Shown here in pieces: positions 53,418-60,789 of a stretch of 64,000 nt of DNA (position 1 is the stretch's first letter; each line of letters starts with the position of its first letter). The stretch comes from Paenibacillus kobensis NBRC 15729. Its GTDB lineage: Bacteria > Bacillota > Bacilli > Paenibacillales > Paenibacillaceae. A program made the position numbers and the translations under genes. The stretch is taken from positions 156,182 to 220,181 of the forward strand of contig NZ_BILZ01000004.1 of NCBI RefSeq assembly GCF_004000825.1. Direction: 5' to 3'. Under the pieces are notes generated by a model. It was not told where the DNA came from, did not search any database, and worked only from the letters and a program-made list of their open reading frames with translations.

Positions 53418-54430
53418 CTTACAGCTTCCTTCTCCCGTACCTGACTTACCTTATACGGCTCATTATAAATTTCCTTAATTATCGACTCGATCTCCGGCTC
53501 TTGAACCGTCAAGTCAACCAATTCATTATCCTTCGAGAGCAAGCTGATCAATTGCGATGCGGAAATTTTGCTTTTCTGGAACTGTATTCGATAACGCAGC
53601 CCCTCACATTCAATTGAGGTCACCGCATTTATTTGCGGAATGACCGGCGTATGTCCGAAGTCCATAACAAGTGTTCTCGACTCTCCATAATTGGCGCGAA
53701 TCTCATTAATCCCACCATCGTATATCTTGCTTCCCTTGTCGATAATGATCATTCGGTTACAAGTTTTCTCAATATCGCTCATATCATGGGTAGTCAGAAG
53801 GACGGTAACATTCTTCTCCTTGTTAATCGCAACCAGCAATTCCCTGATTCGTTCTTTAGCTATCGCATCCAGCCCGATCGTCGGTTCGTCGAGGAAGAGA
53901 ATCGCTGGATCGTGTAGCAGTGAGGCCAGCAGGTCTGCCCGCATTCGCTGCCCGAGACTGAGTTGTCTAACTGGAGTTGTGATAAAGCTATTGACTTCAA
54001 GCAGCTCTGTAAGAAACCTCAGATTAGTCCGATATTTCGTCTCGGGAATTTTGTAAATATACCGCAGCAGCTCGAAAGACTCTAAAAGAGGCAAATCCCA
54101 CCAGAGTTGAGTTCGCTGCCCAAATACCACTCCGATATTTGCTGCATTTTCCTCACGATTCTTATATGGCACTTTGCCGTTGACCTTTACATCTCCTGCT
54201 GTCGGAACCAATATTCCGGTCAGCATCTTTATTGTCGTCGATTTCCCAGCCCCATTGGGCCCAATAAAACCAACCATCTCTCCCTGATTGATCTGAAACG
54301 AAATATCTTTTACCGCAACTTTCGTTTCATACTGGTTGGAGAAGAGAGAACTTACAGAGCCTAAGAACCCCTTCTTCTTCTGAGGAATTAAAAAATGTTT
54401 GGAGATGTTCTCAACAGAGATGACACTCAT
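53414..54430 (-). CDS. ABC-2-type exporter ATPase (COG4586-like)
   Basis: A 338-residue ATPase. Walker A is GPNGAGKST, the Q-loop FGQRTQLWWDLPLLESFELLRYIY (a COG4586 hallmark), the signature LSLGQRMRADL, Walker B ILFLDEPTIGLD and the switch TTHD. The C-terminal 100 residues form the usual accessory domain. Its ATG overlaps the stop of the carrier-protein gene (ATGA). That coupling is the strongest sign that the exporter belongs to the carrier-protein pathway. Confidence 0.92.
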   Translation of the reverse strand: MSVISVENISKHFLIPQKKKGFLGSVSSLFSNQYETKVAVKDISFQINQGEMVGFIGPNGAGKSTTIKMLTGILVPTAGDVKVNGKVPYKNREENAANIGVVFGQRTQLWWDLPLLESFELLRYIYKIPETKYRTNLRFLTELLEVNSFITTPVRQLSLGQRMRADLLASLLHDPAILFLDEPTIGLDAIAKERIRELLVAINKEKNVTVLLTTHDMSDIEKTCNRMIIIDKGSKIYDGGINEIRANYGESRTLVMDFGHTPVIPQINAVTSIECEGLRYRIQFQKSKISASQLISLLSKDNELVDLTVQEPEIESIIKEIYNEPYKVSQVREKEAVR

Positions 54431-54687
54431 GGCTTGCAGACCTTAATAGCACGCTCAATCAGCGGCACCAGTTCTGATAATTTATGACTTTGCCTGATTT
54501 CAACAAGAACAGACGCAAGTGTAATATCAAACATCTCTTCGATCTCAATCATCAGGTTGACAAGACCCAACGAATCCAGGCCAGAGTCTCTGCCAATCGT
54601 TACGTCCATCGAAGGCTCTATGTTTAGTCCCGATTCTTCCAATACCTTTTTGTAGCAGTCCATGATCGCTTGTTCAATGTTAGTCAT
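54427..54687 (-). CDS. Acyl (aminoacyl) carrier protein
   Basis: An 86-residue free-standing carrier protein. The attachment site for 4'-phosphopantetheine is Ser39 in GLDSLGLVNLMIEIEE, the classic end-of-loop/helix II motif. The rest has the four-helix length and spacing. It differs from fatty-acid AcpP in its less acidic helix II and in its context. It lies 54 bases after the aaRS-like ligase and overlaps the exporter ATPase. The ligase family loads an amino acid as thioester onto such small carriers, so this is probably the amino-acid-bearing partner. GGAGG precedes the ATG. Confidence 0.92.
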   Translation of the reverse strand: MTNIEQAIMDCYKKVLEESGLNIEPSMDVTIGRDSGLDSLGLVNLMIEIEEMFDITLASVLVEIRQSHKLSELVPLIERAIKVCKP

Positions 54688-54741
54688 TTCTTTTCCTCCG
54701 ATATAAATGTTTTATTGAAAACGAATGTATAATTAAGGGAG

Positions 54742-55860
54742 TTACACGTTCAATATTTTTTTCCACTGTACCGGATCGGTGCCGTGCTGGGCCATGAAAG
54801 CAAGAACCCATCGTTCCAGACCAAAGCCTATGCAACCAGTGACTGTATGTCGCACATTCTTTACCGTAATCTCAAATGGTTCCGTAAAGGCCGTACCGTG
54901 GATATTAAATGAAGAAACCGCTAAATAATTGTCCGGCCCGTAGGCCAATTGAAGCTCAATCTTACTTTCTTCCTCAAGCTGAATCTTTTTGAACTTCTGC
55001 ATGGATGGAATGACAAACGGGTCACTCGTTACGCTTACCCGCATAATAAGGCCGATCTCCTCGGCAACACGCTTCACCTCCTCAAGCACATGCTGCCGTT
55101 GACTAACGATAAACTCATGGTCGCCGAGAAGGACAATCTCTCGAACATGATAATCGCGCAGCCGACCAAATCCGCCCCAGTTCATCCTTCCTTCATGACG
55201 GAATACCTTCTGACGGAACGTATAGACCGATGGTTCAGCGAGCTCGGCATGCTCCAAATCCATATAACAGTGGAAGCAGGCTGCTGGCGAAAGCACAAGA
55301 TGCGGTTCAGCGACAAGCTCCTTCACCTCGCCTCTCTGGACTTCACGGCTAACTTTGAGCAAATTGTCGACATCCTCCCTTGGATGGCAGACAAACATTG
55401 AATACTGCGGCGAGGTACGAAGATAGCCCGTTTTATCGAAAGCCGTAATCGGTAGCAATGTAGGGTACTGTGTCTCAATGGCCGCAAGACTTTGTGCAAT
55501 CGTTTTAAATTTCGCATCAAAGTATTCCAGCAGCCAAATAGCTTCCCCCTTCAGACCGATCAACCCATCTCCATAGTTTCGAACAAGATCATCGGGGAAC
55601 TCCGTACCATACACATGATTCTTTGCGTTTCCGTTCGTATAGATAACACTTTGCTGATTAGGTGCTTGTTTGTGCTTAATCATCCGGTGTATCTTCGACT
55701 GTACTTCTTCTACATCCGCCCTATCTTCCAGGACCACTACCAAGCCAGTCTCTGTCTTATCGATAGAGATAACTTGCTCGGAGGCAAATCCGATGAGTCG
55801 GATTATATCGTCTGTGTCCGCTTCATGAATTTGATTGAGAGATATAAAAATTTGGTTCAT
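54742..55860 (-). CDS. Amino acid:[carrier protein] ligase, class II aaRS-like (SerRS-type catalytic core)
   Basis: A 372-residue protein without a tRNA-binding arm. The C-terminal two thirds carry the truncated, zinc-dependent SerRS-like core known from amino acid:[carrier protein] ligases: LSPAACFHCY with Cys195, a motif-2 region (YTFRQKVFRHEG, 213-224, then RLRDYHVREIVLLG with Glu241) and motif 3 TGCIGFGLERW (341-351) with Cys343. Cys195, a Glu near 241 and Cys343 are the expected metal ligands. Such enzymes activate a small amino acid (Gly or Ala in characterised cases) with ATP and transfer it to the phosphopantetheine of a carrier protein. The amino-terminal 90 residues look like an added domain. 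It lies between a nucleotidyltransferase-fold gene and the carrier protein gene. Confidence 0.88.
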   Translation of the reverse strand: MNQIFISLNQIHEADTDDIIRLIGFASEQVISIDKTETGLVVVLEDRADVEEVQSKIHRMIKHKQAPNQQSVIYTNGNAKNHVYGTEFPDDLVRNYGDGLIGLKGEAIWLLEYFDAKFKTIAQSLAAIETQYPTLLPITAFDKTGYLRTSPQYSMFVCHPREDVDNLLKVSREVQRGEVKELVAEPHLVLSPAACFHCYMDLEHAELAEPSVYTFRQKVFRHEGRMNWGGFGRLRDYHVREIVLLGDHEFIVSQRQHVLEEVKRVAEEIGLIMRVSVTSDPFVIPSMQKFKKIQLEEESKIELQLAYGPDNYLAVSSFNIHGTAFTEPFEITVKNVRHTVTGCIGFGLERWVLAFMAQHGTDPVQWKKILNV

Positions 55861-55870
55861 AGGCTTGACC

Positions 55871-56938
55871 TCATTTTTTATATACTAAGTTCAGAGCCTC
55901 GGAGGTGAAGGAATTTCGGCGTCTGACAACCTTGTCTTCTCCTGAGATTGCAATTTCTTCGAGGTAAGTAACGTCTTCCGGTTTGAGGGAGAGAAGTACT
56001 TCCTTAGCAACAAGGTCCGGATAGAACTGGTTAGCGTAGTATAGCGTGTAATAACAGGCTTTATTTAGGTTTAACTCCTTCATCATATCTACCCAGCGGA
56101 TCATACGCTGTTCATCACTGATCACTCGAATCGTATTAACGACATCTATCATTTTGTACAAAACTACATCACGTCTACCCTTACTCCACAGACTACTGGA
56201 ACCTTCGCGATAGAAATGAACACAGAGTTGTGCCATATGCGTTTCCCACGGAAGTCCCTTTACTTCATAGTTATCATTTGAATAGTTATAAGTGCCAAAA
56301 TCAAAGACAGCCTTAGTGATATCGTTATCCTTCGAATCAAAGTGAAAATTCACATCGATTTCATGATGGCTAATAAATTCCGAATCAACCAGCTTTATAT
56401 ATGGGACAAGATCGTGATAGTTCATTCGTTGAATCATCTTCGCTTTACGTGAAGCTTCCTTGTATTCCCCGTTCTCCATGTACGTTTGAATATAGCCGTG
56501 TTTTCGAAGAATTTGATCCAGTTTGTCCAAATCCTCCTCCGATACCAATATGTCGCTATCATTAGAACGACGCTCACCCGGTCCGTACAAAGTTGCATTA
56601 AACACAAGGCCTTTCAATGCCGCATAACGAATTCCTGCCGCTTCAAATTCATTCAGGATCGGTAGAATGATTTCATTAATTTCTTTGGCCTGCTGTGCCT
56701 GGGCTTTAACAATCAATTGAAGCGCTTTATCAAACTCGTTAACCAGCAGCTTCTTACGTAATTGTCCTAATCCAAAATAGAAATATCCAGACAAGCGATG
56801 ATGGAATAGCTGGCCACCAATCCAACCCCAGTCCAGCTGGTTCTCGCAAATCTCCTCGAGCCTCTGTTGCTCATCCGATGTCCTGTATTTCAGAACAGAC
56901 AATAATAGCAATTCTTTCTCTAAAGCGAACTGACTCAT
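55871..56938 (-). CDS. Nucleotidyltransferase-fold protein (PF14907-like)
   Basis: About 355 residues. The centre reads YAALKGLVFNATLYGPGERRSNDSDILVSEEDLDKL, the core of the uncharacterised nucleotidyltransferase family seen in peptide natural-product clusters. The acidic pair Asp127/Asp129 (numbering from the ATG at 56938) and a later HEIDVNFHF give a plausible metal-binding triad. The C-terminal half is helical (HMAQLCVHFYREG..., KACYYTLYYANQFYP). The ATG at 56938 is eleven bases after AGGA; one at 56950 is also possible. It is first in the unit with the ligase, carrier and exporter. It could adenylylate or otherwise tag the product; this is inference. Confidence 0.8.
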   Translation of the reverse strand: MSQFALEKELLLLSVLKYRTSDEQQRLEEICENQLDWGWIGGQLFHHRLSGYFYFGLGQLRKKLLVNEFDKALQLIVKAQAQQAKEINEIILPILNEFEAAGIRYAALKGLVFNATLYGPGERRSNDSDILVSEEDLDKLDQILRKHGYIQTYMENGEYKEASRKAKMIQRMNYHDLVPYIKLVDSEFISHHEIDVNFHFDSKDNDITKAVFDFGTYNYSNDNYEVKGLPWETHMAQLCVHFYREGSSSLWSKGRRDVVLYKMIDVVNTIRVISDEQRMIRWVDMMKELNLNKACYYTLYYANQFYPDLVAKEVLLSLKPEDVTYLEEIAISGEDKVVRRRNSFTSEALNLVYKK

Positions 56939-57382
56939 TACGATCATCATCCTATCATCAAAAGTATAAACAAGTGAAAATAACCAAGTTCCTTATCAAA
57001 TAAGCTTTACAGTGTTACAACAAAAATTCGACTATTTGGCTGCTTTGTAACATTTCTATGGTCTGATCCGCGACATTGTTAAAAAAATTGTCTCGATCAA
57101 CGTTGTCAACTTCAGCAATGAATAGCGCCTTTGCGCAACTACATTAAAGCTTATTTGACCTAAAAGTTAAAATATAACCTTTAGTGGATTGATTGCCATC
57201 CAAACAGACACTCACAGTTTGTTAAAATTATTGAACAAAATGTGATTTATGTCAATGTTTTCTTCTGCCGAACTTCATACTACCACATATATTCCAACAT
57301 AAAAAGACAATTGTTTGCATATTTCTACATATTATATATCACTTTAGATTTTCTTTTTGAGGCAGTTAATTCTACTATCTCA
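56939..57382. other. AT-rich intergenic region with long leader of the ligase/carrier/exporter operon
   Basis: About 440 bases, strongly AT-rich, no credible gene. A good sigma-A-like promoter lies at 57227-57255 on the minus strand, which gives an untranslated leader of about 280 bases. A second TTGACA occurs nearer the gene without a fitting -10. The leader could host RNA regulation, but no known motif was recognised. Confidence 0.5.
57227..57255 (-). promoter_or_regulatory. Sigma-A-like promoter of the ligase/carrier/exporter operon
   Basis: TTGACA (57255-57250) and AATAAT (57232-57227) are separated by exactly 17 bases on the minus strand, facing the operon. The -35 is perfect and the -10 has five of six consensus bases. 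Confidence 0.6.
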
Positions 57383-58387
57383 TTAATAAGTTTCAAGCCA
57401 CTTACTAATCAGATCTACTTCCTTTTCTTTCATAACTAGTATTTCATTTTCAGCATCAATTATTAACTTTTGGCGTTTTGTCTTGCGATACATCAAGATC
57501 ATAAATCGGACTTTATCAGATTGATTTACCACTTCTTCATATGCTGCAGCGATCTGGGTAAGCGTATCGCGAATTGTGGAATCATGATGTAACTCGATCA
57601 TGTACCGAAAACGTCCTGCCATGACCTTCTTATGTTCCCATAGAATATGAAAAGGATAAATGTCGCATGTCTTACCTTCTATCATGCAATTATTCATATA
57701 CAGTTGAAGCTCTCGATAAACGTCTATACCGAATGTCATATTTTTATAATGAAATAAATCAAAGTTTGCATATCGATCAATGCTGTTCCGAGCGTGCAAA
57801 TAGTCATTAAGCACTTCGTTCACAAAGGACGGATCAAATTCATAGGTAGAAGAATAGTTGGGCTTCAGGACTCGAATCAATTTCATGTAATCGTATTTTA
57901 AGCTGTTGTTTTGATATGCATCCTTAAAATCTTGAAACGAGATTGAAAAATCAGAGTATTGCCCATTAATAAAACTCGATGCCCTAAAAGTTCGATTCGT
58001 CTTGTCATATCCAGAGATCATTAATTCATGATCAAAATGAACTTTTTGATAAGGCGTTCGGCCAGGAACGTAAAATTCATCGACGAATGAGTAAAAACAA
58101 TAATCCAAATCGATACAGTGTATGACATACTCAACAATGTCATCTACTGGCATGACTTCTCTGTCAAAATATTGATGATCTAGAAGTTGATAATTATTCC
58201 AATCCAAGTAACGATAGAAATTAATATAAAATGGTACCCCGCCCAAGTCTTTCGCAGTGTAGAGTTGAATATAATTGCTATAAAACCACGGAATAAAAGA
58301 CGGGTGGTCTGACATGACAGCAAGCGGATAAGCGTGATGAAGATACCCGCTTATTTCAGGTTTGTGAATAGGAAGATACTTTATCAT
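57383..58387 (-). CDS. BtrH-like protein (butirosin biosynthesis protein H N-terminal-like), putative acyl-ACP transferase
   Basis: A 334-residue protein resembling the BtrH_N type: it opens with YLPIHKPEISGYLHHAYPLAV, then HPSFIPWFYSNYIQLY, later LDYCFYSFVDEFYVPGRTPYQ, and the His-containing strand VHFDHELMISGYDK (His120). BtrH moves a gamma-glutamyl-aminoacyl chain from an acyl carrier protein onto an aminoglycoside, using a cysteine-protease-like fold. Here the HHAYPLAV segment, where a nucleophile might be expected, has no Cys, so catalysis is uncertain. A role in releasing the aminoacyl group from the nearby carrier protein is inferred from context. It is last in the dTMP-kinase-like/PurD-like/racemase unit. 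Confidence 0.6.
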   Translation of the reverse strand: MIKYLPIHKPEISGYLHHAYPLAVMSDHPSFIPWFYSNYIQLYTAKDLGGVPFYINFYRYLDWNNYQLLDHQYFDREVMPVDDIVEYVIHCIDLDYCFYSFVDEFYVPGRTPYQKVHFDHELMISGYDKTNRTFRASSFINGQYSDFSISFQDFKDAYQNNSLKYDYMKLIRVLKPNYSSTYEFDPSFVNEVLNDYLHARNSIDRYANFDLFHYKNMTFGIDVYRELQLYMNNCMIEGKTCDIYPFHILWEHKKVMAGRFRYMIELHHDSTIRDTLTQIAAAYEEVVNQSDKVRFMILMYRKTKRQKLIIDAENEILVMKEKEVDLISKWLETY

Positions 58388-58507
58388 CGATTTCCTCCAT
58401 ATAATTACAACGGATTCGGATTAAGCGCTTTCAAGGTCAACGGCGAACGCCATGCATAACCAGATATGACTTGTACTAAGCGTCTTCTGCATGCTTCATA
58501 CTCGTTT

Positions 58508-59233
58508 TCAATTTTGCAAAACTAGCGTTTTCTTATACTCTTTGTTTGACAACTCTATAGAGACCTTAGTCAAAACCTCTAGAGCATCAATACAATAATC
58601 AGAAATAAAATAGTTATGATTGAAATATGACAATTCTGTGCATCCCAATATCACATAATTGCAGCCATACTTAATCATTCTGTCTAATACATAATTGAAA
58701 TCACTTATATTCCCATGCCCATTTTTCTTAATTTGATTATAAATTAAGTTCATGACATGGTCTTGTAACACATCGTCTGGCTCTATACACTTAATACCAT
58801 ACTTTTGTAATGCGTTAGTATACAGTTGACTTTTAATAGTTCCATTTGTAGCTAGTATTCCAACTGTTACATTTTGCTTCTCAGAAATATTGGCAATGTG
58901 CTTCGCTGTTTCTTCAACCATGTTGATTATGGGTATATTAGTCTGACTTTGTAACTCCTCTATAAAAAAACACGATGTATTGCATGGCATTGCAATATTA
59001 TCAACTTTTAATGATTCCAGTATCCTCACATCTGAGATCAACTGGTTTAAAAGCGGTTGATATTCGCCGCCTTCAATTGCCGCTGTCCTGTCTGGTATTT
59101 TTGTATCGTTCAATATAATCATTTCTAAATGCTCACGATCATTAGTTGCTACTGTTTTATTAATAATGTTACTAAAAAAAATGCTCGTCGCTTTGGGTCC
59201 CATTCCGCCAATTATCCCCAGCTTTTTACTCAT
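58508..59233 (-). CDS. Aspartate/glutamate-type amino acid racemase
   Basis: A 241-residue cofactor-independent racemase. The family start KKLGIIGGMGP is followed by the two catalytic cysteine motifs, MPCNTSCFF (Cys84) and ILGCTELS (Cys198), both intact. LNDTKIPDRTAAI is the typical substrate-loop pattern of the YgeA/RacX branch, which can act on amino acids other than Asp. The ATG at 59233 is preceded by AAGG. In this unit it would supply a D-amino acid for the ATP-grasp or carrier step. Codon use and AT content match the PurD-like gene just upstream. Confidence 0.9.
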   Translation of the reverse strand: MSKKLGIIGGMGPKATSIFFSNIINKTVATNDREHLEMIILNDTKIPDRTAAIEGGEYQPLLNQLISDVRILESLKVDNIAMPCNTSCFFIEELQSQTNIPIINMVEETAKHIANISEKQNVTVGILATNGTIKSQLYTNALQKYGIKCIEPDDVLQDHVMNLIYNQIKKNGHGNISDFNYVLDRMIKYGCNYVILGCTELSYFNHNYFISDYCIDALEVLTKVSIELSNKEYKKTLVLQN

Positions 59234-59260
59234 AGCAAGCACCTTCTATAATAATGAGCG

Positions 59261-60562
59261 TCAATACTTCAGGGCGATGTCTGATCTAAAGTCTAAATTC
59301 GATTTAGATATATAGCTGCTTAACAGTTGATCCACATCATTTTTTATTTCCATCAAGTCACTTCCTGTCTTAACAAATCCTACTAATCTCGAATTTCCAG
59401 TAGATTTATAAATGTTTGTTCCTATTTGCAGCGAATTGTAAAAATATACATCACAGACAGTGTTCTTTAACAATTCATCTGGCAATGTAAATTCTATCGG
59501 TACGAATTGATCATCTACCGCATAACCTTTTGATGTTACGCAAACTACGTAAGAACTTAGCTTATTAAAATCACAACTACTATCGTTAATTTCATTCTTC
59601 ATACAAATATCATAAACAACGTTTGCAAAATCTGAGTTCATAACACTAATTACACTTAGTGCTTCTGGATCGCCAAATCTTGAATTATACTCGATGAATT
59701 TAACACCGTCATCGCATTTAAAAAAACTTCCATAGAGAATGCCATCATAAACACTTGTTGTTTTATTGACTTGTTTAATAGTTTTCAACATAACATTTTT
59801 ACAAAATTCAATATCGCTTTCTGACAAAAAATGAAGGAGCCCATTACTTTGCGTTATGCATCCCATTCCTCCTGTACTCGGACCTTGATCATTATCATAC
59901 CTATATTGATAGCCACGAGTAACAGGAGAGATACACAAGTTATTTCCATCCGTAAATCCAGTAATCGAAAACTCTTTTCCATTTATTTTATCTTGAATAA
60001 TTACAATTCCATCTTGTGACAAGCATTGTTCTGCATAATGAAACCCTTCATCTTTACTTGAGAAATGTGTTCCTCCTACCTTAACTCCTTTTCCTGCCGT
60101 TAATCCATTGGGTTTAACAACAAAATTTTCATCTATATATAATTCTTTTACTTTTTCTAAATCTTCTTTGTTAATTGCGATAGTTGATCTTATCATCATT
60201 TCTGGTGCAATCGAATTAACGAGGTTCAAGGCATAGGCTTTGTCCCACTCTAACCTTGCACCTTCTTTTGTTGGACCAAAAGTATGCATTCCTAACCCTC
60301 GGGCGACATCAATCAGCCCTTTTTCCAATAGTGAATCACTATTAATAATACAGAATTTCAAATTATTTTCTTTTATGAAGTTTATCATATTATCTTTATC
60401 GAAATCTTCATCTATTAAGTACTTTCCTTTTGAAACTTCCACGCTTTCTACGATCGAAGGATTTTTGTGAGCCATAATTGCATATACTTCAAACTTCTCT
60501 GATAATTTTTTTGCAATTATAGCTTCCCTTCCACCATTCCCCATCAATAAGCACTTTTCCAT
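59261..60562 (-). CDS. PurD-like ATP-grasp ligase (phosphoribosylamine-glycine ligase family), probable specialised paralogue
   Basis: A 433-residue protein with the full PurD architecture. The N-terminal loop is LLMGNGGREA, followed by ATP-grasp FVVKPNGLTAGKGV (Lys150), QDKINGKEFS, the PurD signature DQGPSTGGMGC (225-235) and the metal site FIEYNSRFGDPEAL. PurD joins 5-phosphoribosylamine and glycine. No other pur gene is near, and the sequence is very AT-rich and departs from housekeeping PurD at usually fixed positions (VVKPNGLTAG for VVKADGLAAG). It more likely joins an amino acid to an amine in this pathway. A housekeeping role cannot be excluded without seeing the rest of the genome. 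GAGGG precedes the ATG. Confidence 0.85.
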   Translation of the reverse strand: MEKCLLMGNGGREAIIAKKLSEKFEVYAIMAHKNPSIVESVEVSKGKYLIDEDFDKDNMINFIKENNLKFCIINSDSLLEKGLIDVARGLGMHTFGPTKEGARLEWDKAYALNLVNSIAPEMMIRSTIAINKEDLEKVKELYIDENFVVKPNGLTAGKGVKVGGTHFSSKDEGFHYAEQCLSQDGIVIIQDKINGKEFSITGFTDGNNLCISPVTRGYQYRYDNDQGPSTGGMGCITQSNGLLHFLSESDIEFCKNVMLKTIKQVNKTTSVYDGILYGSFFKCDDGVKFIEYNSRFGDPEALSVISVMNSDFANVVYDICMKNEINDSSCDFNKLSSYVVCVTSKGYAVDDQFVPIEFTLPDELLKNTVCDVYFYNSLQIGTNIYKSTGNSRLVGFVKTGSDLMEIKNDVDQLLSSYISKSNLDFRSDIALKY

Positions 60563-60608
60563 GAGATACCCTCTTTTCAAATATAAACGAGTTTATCTTA
60601 AAATAAAT

Positions 60609-60620
60609 CGATAATTATCG
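60609..60620. repeat. Perfect 12-bp palindrome
   Basis: CGATAATTATCG lies 47 bases before the PurD-like gene, at the end of a gene remnant. It may be an operator or part of an AT-rich promoter. Confidence 0.3.
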
Positions 60621-60770
60621 TGAATTACAAACTACTTTATAGATGTTTGTTCCGCCAGAACCTTGCAATAGTTTGTTTATTGCCGCTTCCAGTTCTAACG
60701 GCACAAACAAGTTTTTTTTGAAAACGTTGTCATCAACAAGCAATTTTCGCCGAGTTTCAGCATGGTATAA
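60615..60770 (-). pseudogene. Protein-like 51-codon remnant between the dTMP-kinase-like and PurD-like genes
   Basis: Between stops at 60771 and 60615 the minus strand encodes 51 residues that look like the end of a real protein (HAETRRKLLVDDNVF ... FVPLELEAAINKLLQGSGG ... YKVVCNSR). There is no start codon of the usual type and no Shine-Dalgarno, and the upstream sequence is closed in this frame. I read it as the 3' stump of a deleted gene, identity unknown; chance is possible. Confidence 0.35.
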
Positions 60771-60789
60771 TTACATACTCTACAAAAAG

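Noticed and set aside
57242..57439. A 65-codon plus-strand frame of hydrophobic residues
   Set aside because: It lies in very AT-rich DNA across a promoter and the 3' end of the BtrH-like gene; hydrophobic codons are expected by composition.
60761..60771. Extended -10 (TGGTATAAT) on the plus strand
   Set aside because: There is no matching -35 and no rightward gene; it overlaps a minus-strand remnant in AT-rich DNA and is probably chance.
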